NCBI RefSeq assembly: GCF_014207375.1
Contig: NZ_JACHEE010000021.1
Coordinates: forward strand, 1 to 56,360
Direction: 5' to 3'
From: Arthrobacter sp. AZCC_0090
GTDB taxonomy: Bacteria > Actinomycetota > Actinomycetes > Actinomycetales > Micrococcaceae
Length of the DNA: 56,360 nt
A program made the position numbers and the translations under genes. Shown one piece after another: positions 53,970 to 56,360 of this stretch (positions within the stretch are counted from its first letter, which is position 1; each line of letters begins with the position of its first letter). The notes under the pieces are model-generated. The model had not been told where the DNA came from. It saw only the letters and a program-made list of their open reading frames with translations, and searched no databases.

Positions 53970-54905
53970 GTGAAGACCATGCAAGATCTGGACGACAGGC
54001 TGATCCGCCTGCTGCAGGCCGATGGCCGCGCCTCGTTCAGCGAGCTGTCCAAGCAACTGGGCGTGACGCGCTCTGCGGTGACGGCCAAGGTCAATGAGCT
54101 CACGTCATCCGGAGAGCTGCGGATTGTCGCGGCAGTCCATCCGCGCTTGCTGGGCCTGACCGCCGTCGCACACATCTCCATCCAGCTCAACGGATCCGCA
54201 CGCGCGGCCTTGGACAAGTTGAGCCAGCTGGACGGTGCCGTCTTCGCTTCCCTCACCACGGGCCGGTATGGCATCATCGCCGAGCTCCGCTTGCCGACAG
54301 TGGAAAGGCTCTACGAAGACGTGGAGGCCATCCGCCTCTGCGAGGGCGTGGCTGCCGTGGACGTACTGATGTACAAGGAAGTTGTCCGCAGCCTCTTCCT
54401 CGGCAAAGAGCCGCCGGATCCCCAACTGGAGTTGGATCAGACTGACCTTCTCATCATGAGTGAACTGCAGGTAGACGGTCGACTCGGCTTCGAAGCCCTC
54501 GGTGAACGGATCGGACTCTCCGCCAGCGCCGCCAGGATCCGGGTCCTTCGCCTGCTCGAAGCCCGCGTCATGCAGATCGGCCCCATCCGGAGCCGCTCCG
54601 GCTCTTCCCGATCCATGGCCTTTGGCTTCGGGATCTCGACGGCGGCCGGAACCGAGGAAGCAATCGACTTCTTCGCGGCGACGCCGGGCGTGGAATTCAT
54701 CGCCAGTTGCCTTGGCCGGCATGACCTCGTGGCTACCGTGGGCGTCAGTTCCCTGGACGAAATGTACGAAGTCCTGGACAAGGCGCGGGCCATGGAATCC
54801 GTAGCAAGCGTGGAGTGCTGGCTGCACCTGAAAATCGTCCAGGAACGATACGCCAAGCCCCTCGACAAGATGCTCGCCATGAAGGCCCAGGCGAACGGAC
54901 ACTAG
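53970..54905 (+). CDS. Lrp/AsnC-family regulator with two HTH-ligand modules
   Basis: About 311 residues, twice the usual Lrp length. The first helix-turn-helix is at about 4-50 (DLDDRLIRLLQADGRASFSELSKQLGVT), followed by an RAM-like ligand domain. A second helix-turn-helix starts near 152 (LDQTDLLIMSELQVDGRLGFEALGERIGLS), followed by another RAM-like domain. The start is one of TTG 53940, GTG 53970 or ATG 53979. It is divergent from importer system 2 and probably regulates that operon in response to an amino acid. Confidence 0.9.
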   Translation: MKTMQDLDDRLIRLLQADGRASFSELSKQLGVTRSAVTAKVNELTSSGELRIVAAVHPRLLGLTAVAHISIQLNGSARAALDKLSQLDGAVFASLTTGRYGIIAELRLPTVERLYEDVEAIRLCEGVAAVDVLMYKEVVRSLFLGKEPPDPQLELDQTDLLIMSELQVDGRLGFEALGERIGLSASAARIRVLRLLEARVMQIGPIRSRSGSSRSMAFGFGISTAAGTEEAIDFFAATPGVEFIASCLGRHDLVATVGVSSLDEMYEVLDKARAMESVASVECWLHLKIVQERYAKPLDKMLAMKAQANGH

Positions 54906-54918
54906 CCCCTCCCGGGCC

Positions 54919-55077
54919 GACGCTCGCTCACATATATGGTCTTCCGGGCCGACGCTCGCTCACATATCGGGCCAAAACAAAGAACCGTCCTGCAGATGAT
55001 CTGCAGGACGGTTCGGCACTTTCTGGTCATACGTGAGCGAGCGTTTAGGAATTGGCCGTCATACGTGAGCGAGCGTT
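54919..55077. repeat. Composite interspersed repeat with terminator hairpin, copy 3
   Basis: Two GACGCTCGCTCACATAT units (54919-54936 and 54951-54967) lie left of a perfect 14-bp hairpin, GAACCGTCCTGCAG/CTGCAGGACGGTTC with loop ATGAT (54982-55014). Two GTCATACGTGAGCGAGCGT units (55026-55044 and 55058-55076) lie to the right, inverted. It fills the gap between the converging Lrp and aminotransferase genes and is the fullest copy in the window. Confidence 0.88.
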
Positions 55078-55107
55078 CAGGGTTTGCCCCCCATCGGTAA
55101 GCGAGGA

Positions 55108-56202
55108 TCAGGCTTTTGCGATCGCTTCTTCGAGCGCGCCAAGGACGAGCTTTACCGAGGCCCTATTCGCGTTCGGGCCCATCGTGCCGATCCGCCAAAC
55201 CGTCGACGTAAACGCACCGGCCCCGGATCCGATCTCCATACTGAAGTTCTCCAGTAGGTAAGCGCGAACCGCAGCCGAATTGACGCCGTCGGGCACTTTG
55301 ACAGTGGTGAGGCTTGGCAATCGAGAACCCTCCGCGGCAAACAGCTCCAATCCCATCGCTTCAAGGCCATCTCGCAACTCGGCCCCGGCGGCGCGGTGCC
55401 GCGCCTGAACAGCGGCGAGACCCTCGGCGAGGATGCGGTCCAGTCCGGCTTCGAGCCCGGCGATCATGGTCACTGGCGCCGTGTGGTGATACGTCCGCCT
55501 GCCACTCGCCGCGCCAACATACCCACCCAGAAGGCCGATATCCAGATACCAGGAGCGTGGCTCTTTGATGCGCCGCTCGAAAGCGCGCTCGGACACCGTG
55601 AAGGGGGACAATCCAGGGGGCACTCCCAGGCACTTCTGCGTCCCGGCGTAGCCGACGTCGATCCCCCACTCGTCAGCCAACAGTTCCAGTCCACCGATGG
55701 ACGTCACCGCGTCCACGATCAGCAGGGCGTCGCCTTTGCCGGCGCCAAGGGGCCCGACGTCGGACAGAACACCTGTGGAGGTTTCGGCATGGACGGCGGC
55801 AATCACCTTGGGATGCGGGTGCGCGGCGAGTACCCGCTCCGCATCCACGGGTTGGCCCCACTCGTGATCGACGCGCACCACTGTGGCGCCGCAGCGCCGC
55901 GCAACCTCGCACATGCGCTCCCCGAAAAGGCCGTTGACGGCGATCACCGCGACGTCGCCGTCGGACACTGCATTAACAAAGGCAGCTTCCATGCCGCCCG
56001 AACCCGTGGCGCTCAACGGCAAGGTGCGGGCATTCCGGGTCCCCCATACTGTCCGGAGCCCGGCGCATGTCCGATCCAGGCGTTCGATGAACACGGGATC
56101 CAGATGGCCGATCACCGGATAGGCCAACGCGGCGGTCACTTCCGGATAGCAATTGCTGGGACCCGGTCCGAAGAGATACCGGGAAGTCAGGACCTCTGGC
56201 AT
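55108..56202 (-). CDS. Alanine/serine-glyoxylate aminotransferase family protein (PucG-like)
   Basis: From ATG 56202 (AAAGGAG 7 bases upstream; 56232 is less likely) the protein has 364 residues of class V aminotransferase type. The start LFGPGPSN and PVIGHLDPVF are typical of the alanine-glyoxylate/PucG group, and the PLP Lys is K190 in GYAGTQKCLG. It transfers an amino group to glyoxylate from alanine, serine or ureidoglycine. The last would connect to the allantoin genes at 31-38 kb, but the distance leaves this open. Confidence 0.88.
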   Translation of the reverse strand: MPEVLTSRYLFGPGPSNCYPEVTAALAYPVIGHLDPVFIERLDRTCAGLRTVWGTRNARTLPLSATGSGGMEAAFVNAVSDGDVAVIAVNGLFGERMCEVARRCGATVVRVDHEWGQPVDAERVLAAHPHPKVIAAVHAETSTGVLSDVGPLGAGKGDALLIVDAVTSIGGLELLADEWGIDVGYAGTQKCLGVPPGLSPFTVSERAFERRIKEPRSWYLDIGLLGGYVGAASGRRTYHHTAPVTMIAGLEAGLDRILAEGLAAVQARHRAAGAELRDGLEAMGLELFAAEGSRLPSLTTVKVPDGVNSAAVRAYLLENFSMEIGSGAGAFTSTVWRIGTMGPNANRASVKLVLGALEEAIAKA

Positions 56203-56248
56203 GGCGGAACTCCTTTGGCTCGTTGCTGACATTGTCCACCAGACTGCA

Positions 56249-56360
56249 AAGGTGAGCGAGCGTTTCGGGCGGGTTCAGGGGGTCGTTGCAACACCTGAGT
56301 GATTGGTGGGTGTTGTGGTGGGTGTTGGTCGGCCTGAGGTGTTGCGTGAGGTTGTGCGGG
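56249..56360. other. Repeat half-unit and possible insertion-sequence edge at window end
   Basis: GGTGAGCGAGCGTT (56251-56264) is a further arm of the composite repeat. From about 56279 the text changes to a G/T-rich sequence (GGGTCGTTGCAACACCTGAG, then repeated GTGGGTGTTG words), which could be the end of a transposable element continuing beyond the window. No coding frame is visible in the remaining bases. Confidence 0.3.

Overview
The window is high-GC DNA with actinobacterial features: GTG and TTG starts, dense four-base start/stop overlaps, a probably leaderless toxin-antitoxin operon, and gene families typical of soil Micrococcales. Gene content and the intergenic repeats best fit an Arthrobacter, Paenarthrobacter or Pseudarthrobacter chromosome. 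That assignment is an inference from gene families; no rRNA or other marker gene is present. I found no tRNA, rRNA, CRISPR array, prophage or complete insertion sequence.

Left part (1-13.6 kb): the end of a urocanate hydratase gene, followed by a divergent histidine-ammonia-lyase homologue that lacks the Ala-Ser-Gly cofactor-forming triplet. Next come a proline-rich exported protein, a class-A beta-lactamase-like serine hydrolase, a two-gene unit (glutamine amidotransferase and ABM-type monooxygenase), and an ammonium transporter with Glu in place of the first pore histidine. A HipB/HipA module follows, with three operator-like palindromes spaced exactly 60 bp apart. Two broken genes, a beta-propeller phosphoesterase and a GH25 lysozyme, are joined tail to tail. 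A DUF3311/MctP monocarboxylate uptake pair closes this part.

Accessory region (about 14-21 kb, visibly lower GC): a decayed glycerate kinase, a VapBC-type toxin-antitoxin pair with a perfect operator palindrome, an FtsX-type permease whose upstream ATPase gene is reduced to a C-terminal piece fused to a lipoprotein, a small Gly/Ser-rich protein of unknown role, several orphan membrane proteins, and insertion-sequence remnants near both edges.

Middle part (21-31 kb): an MHS transporter / acyl-CoA ligase / crotonase operon with a divergent LysR regulator, an ABC-2 export operon with two paralogous permeases, and a small accessory segment with a secreted protein behind phased heptamer boxes.

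Right part: a glyoxylate/allantoin operon (hyi, glxR, gcl, glycerate kinase, allB and an orphan winged-helix regulator; 31.1-38.1 kb) converts allantoin-derived glyoxylate to phosphoglycerate. A bcp peroxiredoxin follows. The 38.8-56.2 kb block holds two polar amino acid ABC importers, each in an operon with catabolic enzymes (a TPP-dependent enzyme; a D-2-hydroxyacid dehydrogenase plus a YtcJ-type amidohydrolase). It also has two M20 hydrolases, two aminotransferases, a TetR and a two-module Lrp regulator. Together these look like uptake, deacylation, transamination and keto-acid processing of an N-acylated amino acid or similar compound. A composite inverted repeat (CGCTCGCTCACATAT arms around a CTGCAG hairpin) punctuates this block.
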